NCBI RefSeq assembly: GCF_040654195.1
Contig: NZ_JBFAHM010000019.1
Span: forward strand, 1-64,000
Source: Hamadaea sp013361475
GTDB lineage: Bacteria; Actinomycetota; Actinomycetes; Mycobacteriales; Micromonosporaceae
Length of the DNA: 64,000 nucleotides
Reading direction: 5' to 3'
The notes beneath the pieces were generated by a model that saw only the letters and a list, made by a program, of their open reading frames with translations, made no database searches and was not told the DNA's origin. A program made the position numbers and the translations under genes. This document shows positions 50,890-58,916 of this stretch, piece by piece; position 1 is the first letter of the stretch, and the number at the start of each line of letters is the position of its first letter.

Positions 50890-52116
50890 TCAGCCGCGAC
50901 CGCTCGACCGGCGACCCCGTCGGGACACGGAGTCGAGGATGACCGCCGCGAGCAGCACCGCTGCCGTGATCATGTATCGCACGGAGGAGTCGACGTCGAT
51001 CAGCAGCATGCCGGAGCTGATCGAGCCGAGTACGACCGCACCCAACAGGGCGCCCCAGGGGCTGCCCCGGCCGCCGAAGAGGCTGACGCCGCCGATGACC
51101 GCACCGGCGATGGCCAGCAGCAGCACGTCGCTGGCGCCGGTCGTCTGGGTCGCCGAGAAGCCGCGGGAGACGAGCAGGATGCCGCCGAGTGCCGCGAATG
51201 TCGAGCACAGGGTGAAGACGGAGATCTGGATCGCCGCCACGTTGATGCCTGCCCGGCGGGCCGCCTCGATGTTGCCGCCGACGGCGAAGATGCTGCGGCC
51301 GTACCGGGTCTTGCGCAGGACGAGGTCCAGCAGCGCCACCAGGCCGACGAGGATCAGCAGCCCCAGCGGTACGCCCTGCCAGGAGTTCAGCACGGCGACC
51401 GTCACGACCACGATCGCGGCCAGGCCGATGACGCGTATGAGGTCGCTGCGGAGGGAGGCCGCGGGGAGGCCGGCGGAGGCTCGCCGAGCCCGGCCGGTGA
51501 ACGCCGCGACGGCGTACAGGGCGACGACGACCAGCCCGACGATCCAGCCCGCCGCCTGGCTGAGTTTGGTGTTCATCAGGTCGGTGATGGTGCCGGTCGG
51601 CACGTTGATGGTGCCTTCCGAGCCCAGCAGGTAGAGCATGAGGCCGAGCCAGCCGAGGTTGCCGGCCAGGGTCACGACGAACGCCGGTACGCCCAGCTTG
51701 GCGAAGATGCTGCCCTGCAGGAACCCGATCACCGCGCCGAGCAGCAGCGCCGCGATGATGGCGGCCACGTCGGACCAGCCGCGGCGTACGGACAGGACGG
51801 CCAGGGCGGCGGCGCAGACACCGGCGACCGACCCGACGGACAGGTCGATCTCGCCGAGCAGGAGCACCAGCACGATGCCGACGCTGATCATGCCGACTGC
51901 GGTGATCTGCAGGGCCAGGTTGGACAGGTTCTGCGCGGTGAGGAAGCGGTCGTTGAGCGCCTGGAAGACCACCCAGATCACGATCAGCCCGATGACCACC
52001 GGCCACGCGCCCAGCTCACCGCCGCGGACGCGGCGTTTGATGAGCTCCCAGACGGAATGAGTGTCGGACTCGGCCAGGGGTCCGGCCGCGGGCGGCGGGA
52101 TCGTCGCGTTGGTCAT
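50890..52116 (-). CDS. xylH: Sugar ABC importer permease (XylH/RbsC type)
   Basis: 408 residues, about ten membrane helices, with the family block ALNDRFLTAQNLSNLALQITAVGMISVGIVLVLLLGEIDLSVGSVAG and LTRARYGRSIFAVGGNIEAARRAGI-type loop (KTRYGRSIFAVGGNIEAARRAGIN). It forms the channel for a monosaccharide, probably xylose or a related pentose. It overlaps the ATPase gene by 4 bp and is the last gene of the three-gene operon. Confidence 0.92.
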   Translation of the reverse strand: MTNATIPPPAAGPLAESDTHSVWELIKRRVRGGELGAWPVVIGLIVIWVVFQALNDRFLTAQNLSNLALQITAVGMISVGIVLVLLLGEIDLSVGSVAGVCAAALAVLSVRRGWSDVAAIIAALLLGAVIGFLQGSIFAKLGVPAFVVTLAGNLGWLGLMLYLLGSEGTINVPTGTITDLMNTKLSQAAGWIVGLVVVALYAVAAFTGRARRASAGLPAASLRSDLIRVIGLAAIVVVTVAVLNSWQGVPLGLLILVGLVALLDLVLRKTRYGRSIFAVGGNIEAARRAGINVAAIQISVFTLCSTFAALGGILLVSRGFSATQTTGASDVLLLAIAGAVIGGVSLFGGRGSPWGALLGAVVLGSISSGMLLIDVDSSVRYMITAAVLLAAVILDSVSRRGRRSSGRG

Positions 52117-52943
52117 GCCTCACTCCCGAGCTCCCGGTCGTCGTCCGCTCCGGACGCCGAGGGCGGAGCGCCTTCGCTGCGTGCCCGGCGGCGGGTGACC
52201 GCGTTGTCGAGGGCCCCCGTGATCGCCTGCACGATCTCCTCCTGGCTGGTCTCGTCGGGGTCGAACATCCCGGCGTTGCGCCCCAGCCGCAGCACCACGA
52301 CCCGGTCGGCGACCGCCTTGACGTCGGCCAGGTTGTGGCTGATCAGGATCACGCCCAGGCCCCGTTCGCGGAGTCGTTCGACGAGGTCGAGCACTTCGGC
52401 GGTCTGGGCGACGCCGAGGGCCGCGGTCGGCTCGTCCAGCAGCACGACCTTCGGCTCGCCGAGCAGGGAACGGGCGATCGCCACCGACTGCCGCTGACCA
52501 CCGGACAGGCCGGCCACCGGCACGCGTACGCTCGGCAGCCGCACTGAGAGGCTGCCCAGCAGCTCGCGGGAGCGCTTCTCCATGCCGATCTCGTCCAGGG
52601 CGGACGTCCTCGTCAGTTCCCGGCCGAGGAAGAGGTTCGCGACGACGTCGAGGTTGTCGCAGAGTGCGAGGTCCTGGTAGACGGTCGCGATGCCGAGCCC
52701 GGTCGCGTCGGCCGGTTTCGTGATGTGGACCGCCCGGTTCTCCCACCGGATCTCGCCGGTGTCGGCGGGGCCGACACCGGCGATCACCTTGATGAGAGTG
52801 GACTTTCCGGCGCCGTTGTCACCCACGAGCGCGACGACCTCGCCCGGATACACCTCCAGGCTGACGTCGGTCAGGGCTTGCACCGCGCCGAATCGCTTCG
52901 AGATGCCCGTCAGTGCGAGCACCGGAGAGTCCGTGGCGGTCAC
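52113..52943 (-). CDS. Sugar ABC importer ATPase
   Basis: 276 residues, a single ABC cassette. Walker A VGDNGAGKSTLIKVIAG, signature LSGGQRQSVAIARSLL and Walker B VVLLDEPTAALG. It is about half the length of full XylG/RbsA proteins, which have two cassettes, so it belongs to the shorter single-cassette group paired with such permeases. It overlaps the binding-protein gene and the permease gene by 4 bp each. Confidence 0.92.
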   Translation of the reverse strand: MTATDSPVLALTGISKRFGAVQALTDVSLEVYPGEVVALVGDNGAGKSTLIKVIAGVGPADTGEIRWENRAVHITKPADATGLGIATVYQDLALCDNLDVVANLFLGRELTRTSALDEIGMEKRSRELLGSLSVRLPSVRVPVAGLSGGQRQSVAIARSLLGEPKVVLLDEPTAALGVAQTAEVLDLVERLRERGLGVILISHNLADVKAVADRVVVLRLGRNAGMFDPDETSQEEIVQAITGALDNAVTRRRARSEGAPPSASGADDDRELGSEA

Positions 52944-54061
52944 TTGATACCAGCCGCCTGGCAGGCCGAGGCGAACTGCGAGGTGCAGATCTGGTCGACC
53001 TTGTAGAAGCCGTCCTTGACCACCGTGTCCATGATGGTGTCCTTCTTGACCACGACCGGGGTCAGCAGCACCGAGGTGACGTCGACGGTGCCGTTGTTGA
53101 CGGTGGTGGTCGGCTCGCCCGAGTAGGTCTGCCCGGTGGCGGCGTCGATGGCCATCGTCGCCGCGATCTCGGCCTCGGGCTTGATCGCCTTGTAGATGGT
53201 CATGTACTGCTCACCGGCGACGATCCGCTGGATCGCGGCCAGTTCGGCGTCCTGCCCGGTGACCGGCGGGAACGGCGAGGTGAAGCCGCCGCCCTTCATC
53301 GCCGCGATCGCGCCGCCGGCGGTGCCGTCGTTGGCGGCGTACACGCCGATGATCTTGTCCTTGCCCAGGGCGGTGATCGCCTGCTCCATTTCCTGCTGGG
53401 CCTTGTCCGGCGACCAGTCCGGCGTGTCGAACTCCTTGCCGATGTTCACCTGGCCGTCGAGGACCGAGTGGGCGCCGGCCTTGAAGTCGGCCGCGTTCGG
53501 GTCGGTCGGCGAGCCGTTGATCATCACGATGTCGGCCCGCTTCGGATCACCGCCGGCCTTGAGCGCGTCCAGCAGGGCCTGCCCCTGGAGCTGCCCGACC
53601 TTCTTGTTGTCGAACGAGACGTAGTACGTGATCGGGCCCTTGGCCAGCCGGTCGTAGGAGACCACTGGCACGTTCTGGCCCTTGGCGCTGTTCACGATGG
53701 TCGCCGCGGCCGAGGCGTCGACCGGGTCGAGGATGAGCACCTTCGCACCCTGCGTCAGCATGGCCTCGGCCTGCGACTGCTGCTTGGTGCTGTCCTGGTC
53801 GGCGTTCTGATAAAGGATCTCGCACTTGGGGCAGAGTTCCTTGATCTTCGCCTCCATGTACGGCTTGTCGAACGTCTCGTACCGGGTCGTCTTGGACTCC
53901 GGCAGAAGAATGCCGACCTTGAAGCCGTTGTCGGTGCTCTCGCCGCCACCGGTGGAGCTGCCGCCATTGTTGTTGTCATTCGAGTTGCTACAGGCCGTCG
54001 CGGCCAGCACGAGCGCCAATCCGCTCGCGGCCACCAGGCGGCGCCACTGTCCTCGCATCAT
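52940..54061 (-). CDS. xylF: Xylose-type sugar-binding lipoprotein
   Basis: 373 residues. Lipobox ATACSN (Cys24) after a signal peptide; an Asn/Gly/Ser-rich linker (SNDNNNGGSSTGGGES) places the binding domain away from the membrane. The PBP fold has VGILLPESKTTRYETFDKPYMEAK, LILDPVDA, VPVVSYDRLA and VTGQDAELAAIQRIVAG, as in XylF/ChvE-like proteins. It feeds the adjacent permease and ATPase. The 18-bp palindrome 54062-54079 abuts the start codon. It is the first gene of the operon. Confidence 0.92.
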   Translation of the reverse strand: MMRGQWRRLVAASGLALVLAATACSNSNDNNNGGSSTGGGESTDNGFKVGILLPESKTTRYETFDKPYMEAKIKELCPKCEILYQNADQDSTKQQSQAEAMLTQGAKVLILDPVDASAAATIVNSAKGQNVPVVSYDRLAKGPITYYVSFDNKKVGQLQGQALLDALKAGGDPKRADIVMINGSPTDPNAADFKAGAHSVLDGQVNIGKEFDTPDWSPDKAQQEMEQAITALGKDKIIGVYAANDGTAGGAIAAMKGGGFTSPFPPVTGQDAELAAIQRIVAGEQYMTIYKAIKPEAEIAATMAIDAATGQTYSGEPTTTVNNGTVDVTSVLLTPVVVKKDTIMDTVVKDGFYKVDQICTSQFASACQAAGIK

Positions 54062-54079
54062 AGTGGTTAGCTAACCACT
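54062..54079. promoter_or_regulatory. ROK/XylR-type palindromic operator at the xylF start
   Basis: Perfect 18-bp palindrome AGTGGTTAGCTAACCACT, immediately next to the ATG. The GTTAGCTAAC core resembles sites bound by ROK-family xylose regulators. Placement in the leader, at the start codon, would block transcription or ribosome entry. The regulator is not in the window. Confidence 0.7.
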
Positions 54080-54185
54080 TTCACCCTGATAAAAGGCGGT
54101 TTCGCCCCATTTGCTCACCCGGGTAGCTCGGCGAGACGGGGAGCACGCGTACGCCCGACGACGGGCGGCCGACGGCGGTCCGCCA

Positions 54186-54191
54186 TATGAT
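54186..54191 (+). promoter_or_regulatory. Leaderless -10 box of the SpoIIE-type phosphatase gene
   Basis: TATGAT lies 6 nt before the GTG at 54198, with no ribosome site. Confidence 0.75.
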
Positions 54192-54197
54192 CGCCCG

Positions 54198-56594
54198 GTG
54201 GTGGAGAGCACGGCCGAGAACTGGCCGGTCCGCGTCCAGCGACTCGAACAGGAGGTCGCCGGGCTGCGCCGGGCCATGCGTACGCGCGCCCTGATCGAGC
54301 AGGCGAAGGGCATCCTCGCCGAACGCCAGGGCTGCGACCCGGAGACGGCGTACGCCCAGCTCTCCCGACGCTCGCAGGACACCAACACGCCGCTGGTCGA
54401 CGTCGCCGCCGACGTCGTCAACGGGATCGCCCCACCGGATCGCCCCGCCACCGCCCCCATCCCGGCCGAGCCGGTGACTCCGTCGGCCGCCCCGCCGACC
54501 CCACGCCGCACCGAGGCGCTGTCCATCACGCCGGAACCACGCCCGCTCACCGTGATGGCCGGACTGGCCCCGACGACGCCGCCGCCCTGGCCCGACGCCG
54601 CGAAACGGCGGCTGCGCCGGGCGGTCGCCGCGTTCACCGCGGCCGACGACGTCACCGGCCTGACCTCGGCGGTCCTCGCCAACGCGGGCGATCCCCCACC
54701 GAGCGGTGTCGCGGTGTTCGCAGCCGAACCGAACGGGTCGCTGCGCCTGATCGGCGCCGAAGGGTGGACGTCTCAACAGATCAGCGAGGCTCGCCGGATC
54801 CCGGCGCTGATCGCGACACCGATGAGCGAAGTCGTCCGGCACGCGCATCCGGTGCTCTTCGACGGGCAGGCCGAGACCGATCTCGCCCTGGTCGGGCCGG
54901 GTCCGGCGATGGTGGGCTACCCGATCGCCATCGAGTCGCGGGTGACCGGCGTACTGCTGATCTCGTGGGCGCAGCCGCGCGAGTTCTCCGCGCTCGACCG
55001 CAGCTACCTCGATCGCCTGGCCCAGGAGTCGGGCCGGGCGGTCGGCCGAGTGTGGGCTCAGGCGATCGCGGGAACCGCCGCCTCGCTCACCGGCGACCTC
55101 GGCTGGATCCAGCGGGTCATCGAAGGCACCTCCGGCATGACCCAGCTGCTCACCCCCATCCGGGACGCCGCCGGAGTCGTGATCGACTTCTACGTCGCGG
55201 CGATGAGCTCGCTCGCCCAGGCCGACGAGCCCGACGCGCTCGGCCGCCGGCTGCTCGACGCGTACCCGCAGTTGCTGACCAACGGCGTCTTCGACGCCTA
55301 TGTGCGGACCTTGGCCGAGGGGACGACGTGGGAGCGGGCACCCGAGCCGGAGGACGCTCGGGTCGCCGGCCGCTGGCAGCGCGTGGTGAAGGCCCGCCGG
55401 GCCACGCCGATCGCCGGGGCGGTCATCGCCTCGTGGCGCCGCGTCGACGAGGTCACCCGGCTCGAGGAGCAGACCAGCCAGATGGAGCAGCTCGGCCGCT
55501 TCGGCTGGTGCGAGTGGGATCCGATCGGCAAGCGCATGTGGTGGTCGCCGGGCATGTATCGGCTGCTCGGAGTGTCGCCGCGTCGGGGGCCGTTGTCGCG
55601 TACCGCCCTGGTCGAACTGGCCGAGCCGGAGTCCCGGCCGATCCTGACCGAGGCCCTGCGCCGCGCGGCGCACGGCGGTCAGGCCACAGTGGACATCGAT
55701 CTGCGGCGGGGCGGCGAGGAGCTGGTCCGGTTGCGCGCGTTCGCCGCCGGTGAGGGCCCACGGCCCGAGGAGACCGATCCGCGCGGCACGGTGCGGCTTC
55801 TGGTCCAGGACATCTCCGAGCAACTCCAGCTGGACGAGCAGCTGCGGCGCACGCAGGCCCAGGCCTCGGCCCAGCGGGTACGCCTCGCGGCCGAGCACGA
55901 GCTCACCAGAGCACTGATGGACCTGCTGTATCCGGCCCGTTCCTTCGACCACAGCAGCGGCCCGCTACGGGTCGTGGGGCGGCACTTCGCCACCGATCGC
56001 ACCGCGCCCCTTCGGGGAGACTTCTGCGACGCCCAACTGCTGCCGAACGGCGACCTGCTGCTGGTGGTCGGCGACATGTTCGGCTCGGGGCTGACCGCCG
56101 CTTCCGCTGTGGCACGGCTGATGTCGCCGGTCGTCGCACTGGGCATCGCCGGGCTGGCGCCGGAGGCGATCCTGGCCGTGCTCAACACCGAGCTGCACCG
56201 GTTGCCCGATCCGCCGCTGGCCAGCCTCGCGTTGGCCCGGGTGGATCACGAGACGAAGATCGCGACCTGGGCGCAGGCCGGTCACCTGCCCCCGATCCTG
56301 GTACGCCGCCGCACCGCCACCGCGACGCCGCTGAAGTCGCCGGAGGGCCCGGCGTTGGGCCTGCTGCCCGAGGCGGTGTTCAGCAGCAACACCGCCCAGC
56401 TGGAGCCGGGCGACACCTTGGTGTTCTATACCGACGGCGTGCTGGACCGGCGGGCTCGGGACCCGTTGAAGAACCTCAGCAACAAGCTCGGCCGGGGCGT
56501 ACGCGCGGGCGAGCCGGAGTCGGCGTTGACTGTGCCGACTCCGGCTCGCACCGACGAGGCATGCCTCGTTGCTCTGTCCTACGCGGAGAGCTGA
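54198..56594 (+). CDS. SpoIIE-type serine phosphatase with ANTAR, GAF and PAS domains
   Basis: 798 residues from the GTG at 54198. N-terminal ANTAR RNA-binding segment (RALIEQAKGILAERQGCDPETAYAQLSRRSQDTNTPLVDVA), a Pro/Thr-rich linker, a GAF domain (VAVFAAEPNGSLRLIGAEGW), a PAS-like region (GWCEWDPIGKRMWWSPGMYRLLGVSPRRG) and a PP2C/SpoIIE phosphatase (GDFCDAQLLPNGDLLLVVGDMFGSGLTAA, FYTDGVLDR). It should dephosphorylate an anti-sigma antagonist. It is followed at once by a SigB/F-family sigma gene on the other strand, and a STAS antagonist lies 4.5 kb away, so partner-switching is likely. Confidence 0.88.
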   Translation: MVESTAENWPVRVQRLEQEVAGLRRAMRTRALIEQAKGILAERQGCDPETAYAQLSRRSQDTNTPLVDVAADVVNGIAPPDRPATAPIPAEPVTPSAAPPTPRRTEALSITPEPRPLTVMAGLAPTTPPPWPDAAKRRLRRAVAAFTAADDVTGLTSAVLANAGDPPPSGVAVFAAEPNGSLRLIGAEGWTSQQISEARRIPALIATPMSEVVRHAHPVLFDGQAETDLALVGPGPAMVGYPIAIESRVTGVLLISWAQPREFSALDRSYLDRLAQESGRAVGRVWAQAIAGTAASLTGDLGWIQRVIEGTSGMTQLLTPIRDAAGVVIDFYVAAMSSLAQADEPDALGRRLLDAYPQLLTNGVFDAYVRTLAEGTTWERAPEPEDARVAGRWQRVVKARRATPIAGAVIASWRRVDEVTRLEEQTSQMEQLGRFGWCEWDPIGKRMWWSPGMYRLLGVSPRRGPLSRTALVELAEPESRPILTEALRRAAHGGQATVDIDLRRGGEELVRLRAFAAGEGPRPEETDPRGTVRLLVQDISEQLQLDEQLRRTQAQASAQRVRLAAEHELTRALMDLLYPARSFDHSSGPLRVVGRHFATDRTAPLRGDFCDAQLLPNGDLLLVVGDMFGSGLTAASAVARLMSPVVALGIAGLAPEAILAVLNTELHRLPDPPLASLALARVDHETKIATWAQAGHLPPILVRRRTATATPLKSPEGPALGLLPEAVFSSNTAQLEPGDTLVFYTDGVLDRRARDPLKNLSNKLGRGVRAGEPESALTVPTPARTDEACLVALSYAES

Positions 56595-56598
56595 CGCG

Positions 56599-57426
56599 TC
56601 ACGCGTCTTCGAGCAGGACGTTCTTCAGCCGGTTGAGCGACTGGGTGAGCAACCGGGAGACATGCATCTGGGAGACGCCGACGATCTTGGCGATCTCCGC
56701 TTGGGTCATGTTTCCGAAGTACCGCAGCACCAGGATCTTCTGCTCCCGGGCCGGCAGTGCGGAGACCGCCTGCCAGAGAGCCTGGCGCTCCGGAACGAGT
56801 TCCAGCTCGTTGTCGACTCCCCCGACGAGGTCGCCGAGTTCGACGTCGACGTCCGCTCCCCGCACCGGCGCGTTGAGCGAGTAGGCACGGTAGGCCCGCG
56901 CGCACTCGAGACCGGCGCTCACCTGATCGGTGCTCAGTTTCAGGTGTTCGGCGAGATCGGCCACGGTCGGCACCCGGCGCAGAGACTGGCTCAGCGTCGG
57001 AATCGTGCGGCTGATCTCCATGTGCAGCTCCTGGAGCTGACGGCGCACCCGGATCATCCAACCCCGGTCACGGAAGTGCCGCTTCAGCTCACCCACCATG
57101 GTGGGCACGACGTAGTGCAGGAACGACTCACCGCGATCGGTGTCGTACCGATCGACGGCCTTGATCGCGGCGACCAGGGCGACCTGTGTCAGGTCGTCCA
57201 TCTCCTCACCGCGGTTGCCGAAGCGCAGCGCGATGCGCCGCGCGAGGGGAACGCACGCCTCGATAACCGACTCGCGAAGTCGCGCCCGCTCAGGGTCGTC
57301 GGCGTCGAGTTTCTGCATCCGAGCCAAGGCGTCCGAGGTCATCTCCTCGAAGTCGCCCGAGGCCACCGTCGACTCGGAGTTGTGCGTGCTGTGCTGGAAC
57401 CTGACCTTCTCCTGGGTCATGGACAT
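56599..57426 (-). CDS. SigB/SigF/SigG-family RNA polymerase sigma factor
   Basis: 275 residues from the ATG at 57426, with AGGTGA upstream. Region 2 (EEMDDLTQVALVAAIKAVDRYDTDRGESFLHYVVPTMVGELKRHFRDRGWMIRVRR), region 3 (LKLSTDQVSAGLECARAYRAYSLN) and region 4 (LPAREQKILVLRYFGNMTQAEIAKIVGVSQMHVSRLL) are complete. In actinobacteria these sigma factors control stress and sporulation and are held by anti-sigma kinases released by STAS antagonists. No anti-sigma gene is directly adjacent. A phosphatase gene ends 5 bp away on the other strand. Confidence 0.93.
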   Translation of the reverse strand: MSMTQEKVRFQHSTHNSESTVASGDFEEMTSDALARMQKLDADDPERARLRESVIEACVPLARRIALRFGNRGEEMDDLTQVALVAAIKAVDRYDTDRGESFLHYVVPTMVGELKRHFRDRGWMIRVRRQLQELHMEISRTIPTLSQSLRRVPTVADLAEHLKLSTDQVSAGLECARAYRAYSLNAPVRGADVDVELGDLVGGVDNELELVPERQALWQAVSALPAREQKILVLRYFGNMTQAEIAKIVGVSQMHVSRLLTQSLNRLKNVLLEDA

Positions 57427-57552
57427 GACTGCTGTCACCTGCGCCGGTCCCACGCGAAAAGCCCTTGGCCTCCCGGTGGCACCTTCGGTGTCCAGAAACG
57501 GTGGCACCCGACTGCTTGAGTGCCGCACAGCGCCACGGCTCACCGCGCCGCT

Positions 57553-57577
57553 GTCGCGTCAGGCGTTTTGACGCGAC
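57553..57577 (-). terminator. Hairpin after the first glycosyltransferase gene
   Basis: Perfect 9-bp stem GTCGCGTCA with TGACGCGAC and a 7-nt GGCGTTT loop, directly downstream of the minus-strand gene that ends at 57600. Confidence 0.65.
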
Positions 57578-57599
57578 CACAGTCTAGTCCCCTCAGCTG

Positions 57600-58853
57600 T
57601 CAGCGCAAGCTGACCAGCTGACGGGCGATCACCGATCGGTATACCGCCTCCACCTGTTCGGCTACCCTCGGCCAGGGATAGCGGGCCTGTGCCTGACTCA
57701 TCCCGGCCACCGCGTACGCGTACCGCCGGGGCTCGACGGTCAGCAGCTCGCGGATGGCCTTGGCCAGGCCGTCGACGTCGCCGGGCGCCACCAGCAGCCC
57801 GGACACGCCGTGCGCCACCGAGTCCGCGAGCCCGCCGACGGCGTACGCCACAACCGGTGTGCCGCAAGCCATCGCCTCCAGCGGAGTCATCCCGAAGGTC
57901 TCGTACGCCGGTGTGCAGGCGAGCAGATCGTGCGACCGATACAGCTCCGGCATCCGATCGTTGGGTACGCCGCCGAGCAGCTCGACCCGGTCCGCCACGC
58001 CGAGCCCCTCGGCCGTCTCGACGAGCCGCCGCGCGACGGCGTCCTCCCGCAGCCGTTCCTTCGGCGGTCCGCCCGCGATCGTCAGGTACGCCCCCGGAAC
58101 CCGGCGAAGCGCCTTGATCAGGTCGAGAAAGCCCTTTCGGGGGACCATCCGCCCGACCGACAGGATTCGGGGCGTTTCCTCCGGTGACCGCAGCCGGGGG
58201 CCGCCGGGGCCGGGCCGGAACCGGTCGAGATCGACGCCCGAGGGGACGACCGCGATCTGCCCCCGCCCGAGGCCGATCTTCAGCAGCTCACCGACCTCGT
58301 CAGCGGACTGGGCGATGACCCGGTCGGCGCGGTGGGCGACCAGGGGCTCCAGCTCCTCGCGTTCGACCGGGCTGGTGTCGGCCAGCCCCGGCAGCCGCCG
58401 CTTGACGGTGCCCAGCGCGTGAAACGTGGTGACCAGCGGGAGCCGGCCTTCTTCGGGAGCGCCCGCCCCGGCTCGCATGGCGGCCACTCCGCTCATCCAG
58501 TAGTGCGAGTGCACGACGTCCGGTGGGGCGCCGGTCCAGCGCGCGGCCAACCATTCGCCGAACTCGGTCATGTACGGCAGAAGATCGTCGCGGGGCACCG
58601 GATGCGGCGGTCCGGCCGGGACGTGTACCACCCGGAACCCGCCGGCCTCCACCGTCTCCGGCGGCTCCGGATCATCCCGGCGGGTGAAGACCTCGACCTC
58701 GTGGCCCCGGCGCGCCAGCGCGGTGGCCAGCGCGGCGACATGGATGTTCTGCCCGCCGGCGTCCACCCCGCCGAGCTGGGCGAGCGGGCTCGCGTGCTCC
58801 GAGACCAGGGCAACGCGCAAGGCACGCGGCCCCGATCGGGTCGAGATCGGCAT
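57600..58853 (-). CDS. GT4 family glycosyltransferase
   Basis: 417 residues from the ATG at 58853 (MPISTRSG). GT-B fold: donor-binding RILSVGRMVPRKGFLDLIKAL, LLACTPAYETFGMTPLEAMACGTPVVAYAVGGL and an N-terminal LVSEHASPLAQLGGVDAGGQNIHVAALATALARRGHEVEV segment close to sucrose-phosphate synthase/glycogen-synthase-like GT4 proteins. It transfers a sugar to an unknown acceptor. It is divergent from a glucosidase gene across 63 bp. Confidence 0.92.
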   Translation of the reverse strand: MPISTRSGPRALRVALVSEHASPLAQLGGVDAGGQNIHVAALATALARRGHEVEVFTRRDDPEPPETVEAGGFRVVHVPAGPPHPVPRDDLLPYMTEFGEWLAARWTGAPPDVVHSHYWMSGVAAMRAGAGAPEEGRLPLVTTFHALGTVKRRLPGLADTSPVEREELEPLVAHRADRVIAQSADEVGELLKIGLGRGQIAVVPSGVDLDRFRPGPGGPRLRSPEETPRILSVGRMVPRKGFLDLIKALRRVPGAYLTIAGGPPKERLREDAVARRLVETAEGLGVADRVELLGGVPNDRMPELYRSHDLLACTPAYETFGMTPLEAMACGTPVVAYAVGGLADSVAHGVSGLLVAPGDVDGLAKAIRELLTVEPRRYAYAVAGMSQAQARYPWPRVAEQVEAVYRSVIARQLVSLR

Positions 58854-58916
58854 GTTCGGCGGCGTACCCCGGTCCTCGGGGCATAAACCCCGACACGCCC
58901 GGGTACGCCCGGATCT

